Assembly: GCA_945878865.1 (NCBI GenBank)
Contig: CAMCUD010000018.1
Span: forward strand, 27,999-91,998
Direction of reading: 5' to 3'
From: Bifidobacterium breve
GTDB taxonomy: Bacteria > Actinomycetota > Thermoleophilia > Solirubrobacterales > Solirubrobacteraceae
Length of the DNA stretch: 64,000 nt
Shown here: piece by piece, positions 42,893 to 51,173 of the stretch
How positions within the stretch are numbered: the first letter of the stretch is position 1
Layout: each line of letters begins with the position of its first letter
The notes under the pieces: model-generated
Told to the model about the DNA's origin: nothing
Databases searched by the model: none
What the model saw: the letters and a program-made list of their open reading frames with translations, nothing else
Made by a program: the position numbers and the translations under genes

Positions 42893-44047
42893 ATGTCGGT
42901 GGTCGTGCAGCCCGTCGCCGGGCGACGGGACGTGCGGGAGTTCATCGAACTCCCGTTCCGGCTGCATGCTACCTCGCCGTACTGGGTGCCCCCGCTGCGG
43001 TTCGAGCGCATGCAGTTCCTCAGCCGCAAGCGCAACGTGTTCTTCCGCCACGGGGACGCAGCGCTCTTCCTCGCACGTCGTAACGGGCGGGTCGTCGGGC
43101 GCATCAGCGCGCAGGTCAACGCCCGGTTCGACGCGCAGCACACCGACGAGCCCTCCACCGGGATGTTCGGGTTTCTCGAGTTCGAGGAGGACGCGGAGGT
43201 CGCGGCCGCCCTCCTGGACGCCGCCGCGGCCTGGGTCCGGGCGCAGGGCCGCGAGCGGATGCTCGGCCCGATGGACTTCACGATGAACGACGAGGCCGGC
43301 CTGCTCATCGAGGGCTTCGACCGCGAGGCGGTCATCAAGCAGCCGTGGCATCCGCCGTACTACCAGCGGATCCTCGAGGAGCTGGGCCTGGCCAAGGCCA
43401 TGGACCTCTTCATGTGGGAGCTGAAGATCAGCGACCGCGCGTCGATCCGCCCGATCATCTTCCGCCTCGCCGACGAGGTCGAGCCGAAGTACGGCATCAC
43501 CCTGCGCAAGATGTCGCGGCTGCGGCTGCGCAAGGAGATGGACCTCTTCGCCGACGTCTACAACGCGGCGTGGCGCCAGAACTGGGACTTCGTCCCGTAC
43601 GGCGAGGAGGATCTCGACTTCCTGGCCTCCGAGTTGCAGCTCGTCTTCGACAAGGACTGGTTCATGATCGCCGAGGGGCCCGAAGGGGAGACCGTCGGCG
43701 CGGCGATCACGATCCCCGACATCAACATGGTCCTGAAGAAGATGAACGGCAGGATCTTCCCGTTCGGCTGGTGGTACTACCTGCGCCGCAAGAAGATCAT
43801 GACCCGCTGCCGCGTGAGCTTCCTCGGCGTCAAACCGGAGTTCCAGCACACGGGGATCGCGGCGAAGATGTACGTCGAGCACTTCGACATGGCCGAGGCC
43901 ACGAACGTCAAGTGGGGCGAGATGGGCTGGATCCTCGAGACCAACACCGCGATGAACCGCGGGATGGAGGCGATGGGCGGCCGGATCGTGAAGAAGTACC
44001 GCGTGTATGAGCGACCGGTGGCCGGGGTAGCCTCCGACGCATCGTGA
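42893..44047 (+). CDS. GNAT-superfamily-like protein (PYWVPPL family)
   Basis: The 387-residue protein is a large GNAT-like family member: residues about 1-150 carry FIELPFRLHATSPYWVPPLRFE and LFLARRNGRVVGRISAQVN, and the C-terminal half FLGVKPEFQHTGIAAKMYVEHFDMAEATNVKWGEMGWILETNTAMNRGMEAMGGRIVKKYRVYERP resembles an acetyltransferase fold. Related proteins occur in several phyla and have been linked to N-acylation, including bacterial ceramide synthesis; that assignment here is tentative. ATG 42893 is preceded by GTAGGG. It is divergent from the alpha-oxoamine synthase with a 16-bp gap. Confidence 0.8.
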   Translation: MSVVVQPVAGRRDVREFIELPFRLHATSPYWVPPLRFERMQFLSRKRNVFFRHGDAALFLARRNGRVVGRISAQVNARFDAQHTDEPSTGMFGFLEFEEDAEVAAALLDAAAAWVRAQGRERMLGPMDFTMNDEAGLLIEGFDREAVIKQPWHPPYYQRILEELGLAKAMDLFMWELKISDRASIRPIIFRLADEVEPKYGITLRKMSRLRLRKEMDLFADVYNAAWRQNWDFVPYGEEDLDFLASELQLVFDKDWFMIAEGPEGETVGAAITIPDINMVLKKMNGRIFPFGWWYYLRRKKIMTRCRVSFLGVKPEFQHTGIAAKMYVEHFDMAEATNVKWGEMGWILETNTAMNRGMEAMGGRIVKKYRVYERPVAGVASDAS

Positions 44048-44352
44048 ACCCTGCGAGCAATCTGCCCGCGCCCCGGGACGCCGAGCCGCACGACGAATAC
44101 GAGGACGTGGACGCGGTCCCCGTCGTGGGCACCGTGCGTGACGTCGAACCCGTTGCCGTGGCGCCGATCGCCGTGCAGGCGGCGGCCGTCGCGGCCACGA
44201 GCTTTCTCGCGGGCGCGGCGGCGATCGTGCTCGTCAAGAGCGGGCGGCGCAGCCGGCGCCACCGCATCAAGCTCCGCGGCCGGCGGCGGCGAGGCCAGAA
44301 GGTCGTCTCGTCGCATAGCTTCCTCGTCGACGTCCACGTCCTCGGCCGGTGA
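44044..44352 (+). CDS. Small protein with one hydrophobic segment and basic tail
   Basis: The 102-residue protein starts with an acidic Pro-rich segment, has one hydrophobic stretch (VAPIAVQAAAVAATSFLAGAAAIVLV, about residues 38-63) and a strongly basic tail (GRRSRRHRIKLRGRRRRGQK). No family recognised. GTG 44044 overlaps the preceding stop and its own stop overlaps the glycosylase start, so it is translationally linked on both sides. The hydrophobic segment suggests membrane association with the basic tail in the cytoplasm. Confidence 0.6.
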   Translation: MNPASNLPAPRDAEPHDEYEDVDAVPVVGTVRDVEPVAVAPIAVQAAAVAATSFLAGAAAIVLVKSGRRSRRHRIKLRGRRRRGQKVVSSHSFLVDVHVLGR

Positions 44353-45368
44353 GCGCGCCGGCGACGGTCGCGGCGCTCGACGAGCGCTTTGCCGCCGCCG
44401 TCCGGGTCCGCACCACGCCGCGCTGGCCGCTGCGCCTGCCCGGAAGCGGCAGGGACGGCGTCGCGCGGCGCCGCGGTGAGGTGCTCGAGCGGCTCCTGCA
44501 CGTCGACGGCGTTCCGGCGATCGTGCGGGCGGCGCAGGATCGCGGCGACATCGTGCTCGGCGCGTGGTCAGCTGACGAGGCCGCGGCCGGCGAGGCGGTC
44601 ATGCGGACGCGCCGGGCCCTCGGCGTCGATGACGATCTCGGGCCGTTCGTCGAGCGCTTCCGCTGGGATCCGCTCATCGGCGCGTCCGTGCGTCGCCGCC
44701 CGCACCTGCGGGTTCGCGGCCGGCCCGTGGCCTTCGAGGCGCTCGCGTGGGCGATCTGCGAGCAGCTCATCGAGTTCGAGCGGGCGGCCGGGATCGAGCG
44801 GCGCATCGTCTGGCGCTACGGCGCGCACGATCCCGTCACCGGCCTCCGGGACGTTCCGTCGGCCGCGCGGCTGGCCGGCGCCGCTCCCGCCGAGCTCTGC
44901 GCGCTCGGCTTGGCCGAGAAACGCGCGATCGCCCTGGTGCGCTGTGCCCGCGAGGTCGCATCGGGACGGGTCGATCTCGACGCGCCCGACCACGAGGCCG
45001 GCTGGGCGCGGCTGCGGCGTATCCCGGAGATCGGGAGGTGGACGATCGACATGCTCGCCCTGCACGGCCAGGGCCGCCTCGACCAGTTCCCGGCGGGCGA
45101 CCTGGGGTTCCTCAAGCTCGTCGGGCGCCTGCGCAGCGGCGGCGATCCCGACGCCTACGCGACGGAGGACGAGGTCCGCGAGCTGTTCGCGCCCTACGGG
45201 GCGTGGGCCGGCCTGGCGGCGACCCACGCCCTCGGCGGCGCGTCTCAGTCGAGCTTCGGGCCGCCGGTCTCGCCGAGCCCCTCGCCGGGAAGGAACTCGT
45301 TGGTGAACGCGCGCGCGGCGACGTCCGGGGTGGAGATGAGGTCGTTGTCGGCCATCCACTGCGAGTAG
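44349..45368 (+). CDS. AlkA-like DNA-3-methyladenine glycosylase (HhH-GPD)
   Basis: The predicted 339-residue protein contains an HhH-GPD domain: AFEALAWAICEQLIEFERAAGIERRIVWRYG, EKRAIALVRCAREV, then RLRRIPEIGRWTIDMLALHGQGRLDQFPAGDLGFLKLVGRL, with the hairpin and the catalytic Asp in the FPAGDLG segment. Role: base-excision removal of alkylated purines. Related proteins end soon after the YGAWAGLAATHAL segment (about residue 298), but no stop occurs there; the frame continues about 40 residues across the 3' end of the convergent thiY gene. The start overlaps the small upstream gene (GTGA). Confidence 0.82.
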   Translation: MSAPATVAALDERFAAAVRVRTTPRWPLRLPGSGRDGVARRRGEVLERLLHVDGVPAIVRAAQDRGDIVLGAWSADEAAAGEAVMRTRRALGVDDDLGPFVERFRWDPLIGASVRRRPHLRVRGRPVAFEALAWAICEQLIEFERAAGIERRIVWRYGAHDPVTGLRDVPSAARLAGAAPAELCALGLAEKRAIALVRCAREVASGRVDLDAPDHEAGWARLRRIPEIGRWTIDMLALHGQGRLDQFPAGDLGFLKLVGRLRSGGDPDAYATEDEVRELFAPYGAWAGLAATHALGGASQSSFGPPVSPSPSPGRNSLVNARAATSGVEMRSLSAIHCE

Positions 45369-46291
45369 CGCTGCCAGGCCTTCGTGTCCATGTAGCCGAA
45401 CGGCTGCGCCTCGTCCTCGGGGAAGAACACCGGGATCGTCGCCTTGACCGACGCGGTCTGCAGGCCGCGGTTGAGGTCCGTGCTGGCCCGCAGCAGCGGG
45501 TCGACGCCCGCGGCGGGGTTCCGGCGGACCGCCGAGTAGCCGTCTGAGAGCGCCTGCATGAACCGCCGGATCATCGGCCCGTCGCGGCGCACCGTGTCCT
45601 CGCGGGCCACGATGACGAGCTCGTTGTACGTCGGCACGCCGACCTGCTCCATCCGGATGATCGACGGCTTGCGACCCTTGCGCTGGAGGTCGACGCCCTC
45701 GTAGTTCCAGAACGCCCCGAGCGTCGCGTCGACACGGCCGGAGAGCATCGCCGGCACGAGGTTGAAGCCGATGTTGATCTCCTTGACGGAGGACGCCGGC
45801 ACGTTCGCCTCGTTGAGGATCGTCTTCAGGTACGCGCTCTGGTAGGGGATCCCGGCGGTTCCGACCTTCGTTCCGCGCAGGTCCTTCGGGGTCTTCACCG
45901 CGTCCTTGCCGACGCTGATGATCGAGGTCAGCGGCGCCTGGACGATCGCGCCGACAGCCTGGAGCTTCGCGCCCTTGTCCCGCGCCAGCAGGAGCTCGGG
46001 CTCGTAGGAGATGGCGAGGTCGGCTTTGCCGGCGATCAGCAGCTTCAGGGGGGCGGACGGGTCGGACGGGGTGCGCGGGGTGACCTTCAGGCCGGCGTCG
46101 GCGAAGTCGCCGTCGGCGATCGCGGCGTAGATGCCCGCGTGGTCGGCGTTGGGGAAGTAGTCGAGCATCAGGTCGACGCTGCGGTCGCCGCCGGTGCGGG
46201 CGTTCTCCTCGGACTTCTCGCCACACCCGGCGGCGACCAGCGCGGCGGGGACGAGCAGCAGGGCGAGCCAGGCGCGGGGACGTGCGATCAC
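45245..46291 (-). CDS. thiY: ThiY/NMT1-like substrate-binding lipoprotein of a thiamine-precursor ABC transporter
   Basis: The 348-residue protein has a signal peptide with lipobox (LLVPAALVAAGC) and the NMT1/THI5-like periplasmic-binding domain: LDYFPNADHAGIYAAIADGDFADAGLKVTPRTPSDPSAPLKLLIAGKADLAISYEPELLL, and further LVPAMLSGRVDATLGAFWNYEG and YNELVIVAREDTV. ThiY binds formylaminopyrimidine, a pyrimidine salvage precursor of thiamine. GTG 46291 overlaps the permease stop. The TPP riboswitch 1.5 kb upstream places the operon in thiamine supply. The stop overlaps the tail of the convergent glycosylase gene. Confidence 0.9.
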   Translation of the reverse strand: MIARPRAWLALLLVPAALVAAGCGEKSEENARTGGDRSVDLMLDYFPNADHAGIYAAIADGDFADAGLKVTPRTPSDPSAPLKLLIAGKADLAISYEPELLLARDKGAKLQAVGAIVQAPLTSIISVGKDAVKTPKDLRGTKVGTAGIPYQSAYLKTILNEANVPASSVKEINIGFNLVPAMLSGRVDATLGAFWNYEGVDLQRKGRKPSIIRMEQVGVPTYNELVIVAREDTVRRDGPMIRRFMQALSDGYSAVRRNPAAGVDPLLRASTDLNRGLQTASVKATIPVFFPEDEAQPFGYMDTKAWQRYSQWMADNDLISTPDVAARAFTNEFLPGEGLGETGGPKLD

Positions 46292-47043
46292 GAGGGGCCT
46301 TTCGGGGAGTGGGGGAGGCGGGTGCCGTAGGACAGCCGCCGCTCGGCGGCGGCGAGGATCGAGACGAGCAGCACGGCGAACGCGGCGAGGACGACGACGG
46401 CCGCCCAGGCGCGCGCGGTCTCCAGCTGCGGGATCGACTGCAGGATGAGGTGGCCGAGCCCGGCGTCCGAGCCGCTGTACTCCGCGAAGACCGCGCCGAT
46501 CACGGCGACGGCCACCGCGACCTTCGCGCCCGACACGGCGGCCGGGACGGCGGCCGGCAGCTCGACGAAGCGCAGGCGCTGCCAGCGCGTCGCGTCCATC
46601 GAGCGCAGGAGCCGCAGGAGCTCGGCGTCGGTGGCAGCGAGCGCGTCGAGCGTCACGACCACGACGGGGAAGAACGCGAGCAGGGCGATGATCGCGACCT
46701 TCGGCCCGAGGTCGTAGCCGAACCACAGGATGAGCAGGGGGGCGACGACGACGATCGGCACGGCCTGCGAGGCCACGAGCAGCGGATAGACCGCGGTGCG
46801 GGCGCTGCGCGACAGGTGCAAGGCGATGGCCAGGCCCAGCCCGACGGCGAGTGCGAGCAGGATCCCGAACCCGATCTCCGCGGCGGTCACGGTGAGGTTG
46901 GACCACAACATCCCCCGGTCCTCGACGAGGGTCTCGGCCACCGCGCTGGGGGCGGGCAGCAGCAGTGCGTCGACGGACCCGAGCCGGACGTAGAGCTCCC
47001 ACGCGCCGAGCAGCGCGAGGACGATCGCCACGCTGATCAGCAT
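46288..47043 (-). CDS. thiX: ABC permease of the thiamine-precursor transporter (ThiX-like)
   Basis: The 251-residue protein has about six membrane helices and the BPD-transport inner-membrane motif in LRLLRSMDATRWQRLRFVELPAAVPAAVSGAKVAVAVAVIGAVFAEY. It resembles SsuC/ThiX permeases and starts LISVAIVLALLGAWELYVRLG. It would form the channel with the ATPase encoded upstream. The ATG lies inside the end of the thiZ gene (7-bp overlap), and the stop overlaps thiY. Confidence 0.9.
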   Translation of the reverse strand: MLISVAIVLALLGAWELYVRLGSVDALLLPAPSAVAETLVEDRGMLWSNLTVTAAEIGFGILLALAVGLGLAIALHLSRSARTAVYPLLVASQAVPIVVVAPLLILWFGYDLGPKVAIIALLAFFPVVVVTLDALAATDAELLRLLRSMDATRWQRLRFVELPAAVPAAVSGAKVAVAVAVIGAVFAEYSGSDAGLGHLILQSIPQLETARAWAAVVVLAAFAVLLVSILAAAERRLSYGTRLPHSPKGPS

Positions 47044-47804
47044 CCGCGCAGCGCCTCCAGGGCGGCGCGGCGCAGCGCGACGAGCTCGTCTGCGGCCGGA
47101 TCGCGCGGGCGCGTGCCGGGAATCGGCAGCTCGGTGACGATCCGGGCGGGCCGGTGCGACAGGACGCAGACGCGGTCGGCGAGGACGAGGGCCTCCTCCA
47201 CGTCATGCGTGACGAGGAGCACCGTGCGCGGCTCGGCGGCGAGGACGCCGGCGAGCCAGCGGTGGGTGTCCGCCCGGGTGATGGCATCGAGCGCGCTGAA
47301 CGGCTCGTCGAGGCAGAGCAGGCCCCGGCCGGTCAGCAGCGCCCGGGCGACGGCGACCCGCTGGCGCATCCCGCCCGAAAGCTCGTGCGGACGGGCGCGT
47401 TCGAAGCCCTCCAGGCCGAGCTCGGCGAGCAGCGGCGCAGCGGTCCCGCGAGCCTCGCCGCGCCCGGCGCCCTGCAGGCGCAGGGGCAGCGCGGCGTTGT
47501 CCAGGGCGTCCGCCCACGGCAGCAGCGCGTCGCGCTGGGGCAGCAGGGCCGCAGGCTCGGTGTCGACGCGGCCCGCGGACGGTGCCTGCAGCCCGCAGAC
47601 GAGTTCCAGCAGCGTCGACTTGCCGCAGCCGCTGGGCCCGACGAGCGCGACCGTCTCGCCGTGCGCGACCGCGAGGTCGATCCCGCCGAGGACCTCGACC
47701 TCCCCGAGACGATGGTGGACGCGCACCAGCTGCACGGCGGCGCCAGCCGTGGTGTGCTCCGGAGGCGGCCCGACCCTCGCCGGTGCCGTGGTGTTGGACT
47801 GCAT
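47037..47804 (-). CDS. thiZ: ABC ATPase of the thiamine-precursor transporter (ThiZ-like)
   Basis: The 255-residue ATPase has Walker A GPSGCGKST, Q-loop PQRDALLPW, signature LSGGMRQRVAVARALL, Walker B LLCLDEPFSALDA and switch His in LLVTHDVEEAL. ATG 47804 is the correct start: an in-frame ATG at 47822 lies inside the riboswitch, and the Shine-Dalgarno GGAGGGAG (about 47807-47814) overlaps the last stem of that riboswitch, so ligand binding can hide it. It is the first gene of the thiZXY operon. Confidence 0.92.
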   Translation of the reverse strand: MQSNTTAPARVGPPPEHTTAGAAVQLVRVHHRLGEVEVLGGIDLAVAHGETVALVGPSGCGKSTLLELVCGLQAPSAGRVDTEPAALLPQRDALLPWADALDNAALPLRLQGAGRGEARGTAAPLLAELGLEGFERARPHELSGGMRQRVAVARALLTGRGLLCLDEPFSALDAITRADTHRWLAGVLAAEPRTVLLVTHDVEEALVLADRVCVLSHRPARIVTELPIPGTRPRDPAADELVALRRAALEALRGC

Positions 47805-47807
47805 CGC

Positions 47808-47902
47808 TCCCTCCGCGGGCATTACCCCACAGGTTCGAAGGGTCTGCGCCGCATCGCGGGCGCGATCTCAGCCGGCCTGGCGCCAGCCCCCCTGGTTGAT
47901 AG
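47808..47902 (-). ncRNA. TPP riboswitch (THI element)
   Basis: On the minus strand the invariant THI-box parts occur in order with correct spacing: CTGAGA (47871-47866), ACCCTTCGAACCTG (47843-47830), TAATGC (47824-47819) and GGAGGGA (47814-47808). Between CTGAGA and ACCCTT is a GC-rich variable stem. The 3' end merges with the ribosome binding site of thiZ, so TPP binding most likely inhibits translation initiation. The 5' end is approximate; a TACGAT sequence (47912-47907) may be the -10 box. Confidence 0.93.
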
Positions 47903-48009
47903 CCAGATCGTAGACCACGGCGAGGCGCGGGATCTCATGGCCGGAGAAGCGGTCGTACGCTGGACCTTTGGGTAGTACGTTTTCGCACGTAGTTCCGCGT
48001 AACGCCGAC

Positions 48010-51000
48010 ATGTCAGACGACGACCTCATCCCACCCGAGCCTGCGCGGGACACGCAGCGCGCGGATCGGCTGCGGCTCGTCGCCGTGGCGGTCGTCCTGC
48101 TGGCGGCGACGGCGATCGCCACGCTCCTGGCGCATGCGAGTGATCGTGACCGCCGCGACGAGCGCCACCAGACCGCGGCCTCGCAGGCGCGGTCGAGCGC
48201 CCAGCTCGTCGCGGCGCGCCTCGTCGACACGGTCCGCGATGCGGAGGGGCTGTACGCGGCGAGCCAGGAGGTCACGAGCACGGAGTTCTTCCGCTTCGCC
48301 CAACCGGCGATCGAGTCAGGCGCGGCGTCGGTCATCAGCCGGATCGACGTCGTGCCGAACGACCGACGGGCCGCGTACGAGCGCGCGCTGGGCCGCGAGA
48401 TCTGGGCCCTGCGCGACGGCGAGGTCGTTCCGGCGCCGACGCGGCCGCGCTACGCGGTCGTCGCGCGGATCGCCTCGCGCGGGCTCGCCCGGCCCGTGAT
48501 CGGCTACGACGCGTTCGCGGACCCCCGGCGCGCACCAGCGCTGCGGGAGTCCGCCCGGACCGGGCAACCGGTCGCGACGGGGGTCGTCCGCCTCGCTGAC
48601 AATCAGCGTCCCGGCGTGCTCGTCTTCGCGCCGCGCTACCGCGCGGGCGCGCCGGTGGAGACCGAGGCCGATCGCCGCCGGGCGCTCGTGGGATGGGTCG
48701 CCGGGGCGCTCGACGCGCGCCAGCTGGGTCTCGCGGTCAGGCCGGCGGCGGGCGACGGCCTGCGCATCGAGCGCGACGGACGCGTCCTCATCGCGCTCGG
48801 CGACCTCCAGGGCACACCCGAGCCCCGGTCGTTCGAGATCGCGGGCAGCCGGTGGGCGGTGGAGGTCGGCGAGCCCTCCGGGCCCGCGATCCCGCCGGCC
48901 GCGTGGATCGCGCTCCTGGGCCTGCTGGGCACCTTCTTCGTGACGCTCCTGCTGCGCCAGACCTCGATCAGCGAGCTGCGCGCCCGGCAGCTGGCGTCGC
49001 TGCGGGCCGCCGAGCGCGACCGCGCGGTGCGGACGAGCGCGGCGGACCGGGCCGCCACGAAGGTCCTGCTCGACCAGCTCCCCGACATCGCGATGCTGCG
49101 CTACGACAAGGAGCTGCGGATCACCGTCGCGGCGGGCGGACTGGTGGCCGGCACCGGCAGAACGACCGCGCAGCTCGTCGGCCGAACGCCCGACGAGGTC
49201 CTCGTCGCCGACCAGGCCTCCGCGCTCATCCCCGCGATGCGCGCCGCCCTCGACGGCGCGGATCAGAGCTTCCCCGCGCGGACGGGCGGGCGGCGCATGT
49301 GGATCCGGACCGTGTGCCTCGTGCCCGACGAGGAGGCCCTCCTCGTCTTCACCGACGTCACCGGGCTCGAAGAGGCCGAGGCCGGTCGCGCCGAGGCGGA
49401 GGCGCGGTTCCAGCAGGCCTTCGACGACGCCCCGGTCGGCATGTCGCTCATGGACCTCCAGGGCCGCTTCATCGAGGTCAACCGGGCGCTGTGCGAGATG
49501 ACCGGCTTCACCTCCGAGCAGCTGAAGGGCCGCACGTTCTCGGTGCTGTCGCGCAGCGAGGACATCCCGGCGCTGGCCGACGCGCTGCGCTCCCAGGCCA
49601 CGGGCGAAGCCCATCGCGTGACGACGGAGGCCCGCGCGGTGCACGCCGCTGGACAGACGCTCTGGCTGGAGATCCACTCGACGACGCTCGCCGGGCCGGA
49701 CGGCCGCCCGGCGATGGTCCTCAGTCAGGTCCTCGACGTGAGCGACCGCCGCCGGTTCGAGGCCCGCCTGCAGTACATGGCCGACCACGACCCGCTGACC
49801 GGGCTGGCCAACCGGCGCTCGTTCGAGCGCTCCCTGGACAACCAGCTGGCCAACGTCCGCCGCTACGGCGCGCAGGGCGCGCTGCTCGTCTTCGACCTCG
49901 ACCACTTCAAGGCGATCAACGACACGCTCGGGCACACCGCGGGTGACGCGATCATCGTCAACACCGCGCGGATCCTGCGGGACCTGCTGCGCGAGAGCGA
50001 CGTCGTGGCGCGGCTGGGCGGCGACGAGTTCGCCATCCTGCTGCCGCGCGCCGACGAGGAGGAGGCGCTCGACGTCGCCAGCCGCCTCGTCGCGGCGATC
50101 CGCGAGCGCGGCAGCGTCCTCGAGGGGCAGCGTCCCGGAAGCGTGACGGCGAGCGTCGGCGTGACGCTGCTCGACCCCGAGCAGGAGACCGGCGAGCAGG
50201 CGCTCGTCGACGCGGACCTCGCGATGTACGACGCCAAGGAAGCCGGCCGTGACCGCTTCGCCGCCTTCCACCGCGGCGCCGAATCCGTCCCGTCGCGCAT
50301 GAAGGCGCGGCTGACGTGGCTCGAGCGCATCCGCAGCGCGCTCGAGCAGGACCGCCTGACGCTCGTCGCCCAGCCGATCCAGTCACTCGCCGACAACCGG
50401 GTCACCCACTACGAGCTCCTGCTGCGGATGATCGACGACCACGGCGACCTCATCCCGCCGGGCGCGTTTCTGCACATCGCCGAGCGCTTCGGGCTCATCT
50501 CCGAGATCGACGCGTGGGTCTCGCGCAGGGCGATCCAGGCGCTGCGGGACTGCCCGAACGAGGAGGCCGTCTTCGAGGTCAACCTCTCCGGCGCCTCGAT
50601 CGGGTCGACGGAGATCCTGCAGGTCATCGAGGACGAGCTGCGGCGCACCCAGGTCGACCCGCAGCGGCTGATCTTCGAGATCACGGAGACCGCCGCGGTC
50701 GCCAACGTGCCGGACGCCCGCGAGTTCGCTGAGCGCCTCGGCGAGCTCGGCTGCCGGTTCGCGCTCGACGACTTCGGGGCGGGCTTCGGGTCCTTCTACT
50801 ACCTCAAGCACCTGCCGTGCGACTTCCTGAAGATCGACGGCGAGTTCATCCGCAACTTCGCCTCGACGCCGACGGACCAGGTGATCGTGGCGGGCCTCGT
50901 CCGCATCGCCCGGGGCCTGGGCAAGCAGACCATCGCCGAGTTCGTGGGCGACGAGGAGACCGTCGACCTCCTGCGCAAGGAGGGCGTCGACATGGCCCAG

Positions 51001-51078
51001 GGCTACCACGTGGGCCGCCCCGCGCCGCTCGAGCAGCTGCTCGGCAGCCGCGACGACTCGCAGCTGCGTCGCGGCTGA
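48010..51078 (+). CDS. CHASE-PAS-PAS-GGDEF-EAL bifunctional c-di-GMP signalling protein
   Basis: The 1022-residue protein has a first membrane helix (VAVAVVLLAATAIATLLAHA, about 22-42), an extracytoplasmic CHASE-like sensor domain (about 45-285), a second helix (AAWIALLGLLGTFFVTLLL, about 298-316), two PAS domains (about 345-460 and 465-590), GGDEF (670-674, intact LGGDEFAIL, preceded by DPLTGLANR) and an EAL-type domain with the motif as ELL (802-804). EAL catalytic residues seem present (VNLSG, ITETA, LDDFGAGFG, LKIDGEF), so both synthesis and hydrolysis of c-di-GMP are possible. ATG 48010 is favoured over TTG 47968; no strong ribosome site is seen for either. It is divergent from the thiZXY operon. 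Confidence 0.92.
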   Translation: MSDDDLIPPEPARDTQRADRLRLVAVAVVLLAATAIATLLAHASDRDRRDERHQTAASQARSSAQLVAARLVDTVRDAEGLYAASQEVTSTEFFRFAQPAIESGAASVISRIDVVPNDRRAAYERALGREIWALRDGEVVPAPTRPRYAVVARIASRGLARPVIGYDAFADPRRAPALRESARTGQPVATGVVRLADNQRPGVLVFAPRYRAGAPVETEADRRRALVGWVAGALDARQLGLAVRPAAGDGLRIERDGRVLIALGDLQGTPEPRSFEIAGSRWAVEVGEPSGPAIPPAAWIALLGLLGTFFVTLLLRQTSISELRARQLASLRAAERDRAVRTSAADRAATKVLLDQLPDIAMLRYDKELRITVAAGGLVAGTGRTTAQLVGRTPDEVLVADQASALIPAMRAALDGADQSFPARTGGRRMWIRTVCLVPDEEALLVFTDVTGLEEAEAGRAEAEARFQQAFDDAPVGMSLMDLQGRFIEVNRALCEMTGFTSEQLKGRTFSVLSRSEDIPALADALRSQATGEAHRVTTEARAVHAAGQTLWLEIHSTTLAGPDGRPAMVLSQVLDVSDRRRFEARLQYMADHDPLTGLANRRSFERSLDNQLANVRRYGAQGALLVFDLDHFKAINDTLGHTAGDAIIVNTARILRDLLRESDVVARLGGDEFAILLPRADEEEALDVASRLVAAIRERGSVLEGQRPGSVTASVGVTLLDPEQETGEQALVDADLAMYDAKEAGRDRFAAFHRGAESVPSRMKARLTWLERIRSALEQDRLTLVAQPIQSLADNRVTHYELLLRMIDDHGDLIPPGAFLHIAERFGLISEIDAWVSRRAIQALRDCPNEEAVFEVNLSGASIGSTEILQVIEDELRRTQVDPQRLIFEITETAAVANVPDAREFAERLGELGCRFALDDFGAGFGSFYYLKHLPCDFLKIDGEFIRNFASTPTDQVIVAGLVRIARGLGKQTIAEFVGDEETVDLLRKEGVDMAQGYHVGRPAPLEQLLGSRDDSQLRRG

Positions 51079-51173
51079 CGCCGGAACTGCCGCGCCGCCG
51101 GCGGGTGAAGCCGCATCACGATCGCGTGGCTCATACGGATGCCGCGGGCCGCGGGCGGGCGGACGATGTGCAC

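Noticed and set aside
46292..47287. N-terminal extension of thiY through thiX and thiZ
   Set aside because: The frame is open but is antisense-free noise overlapping two real genes; the lipobox signal peptide begins at 46291.
47805..47822. Start of thiZ at ATG 47822
   Set aside because: It falls inside the TPP riboswitch; ATG 47804 follows the Shine-Dalgarno sequence correctly.
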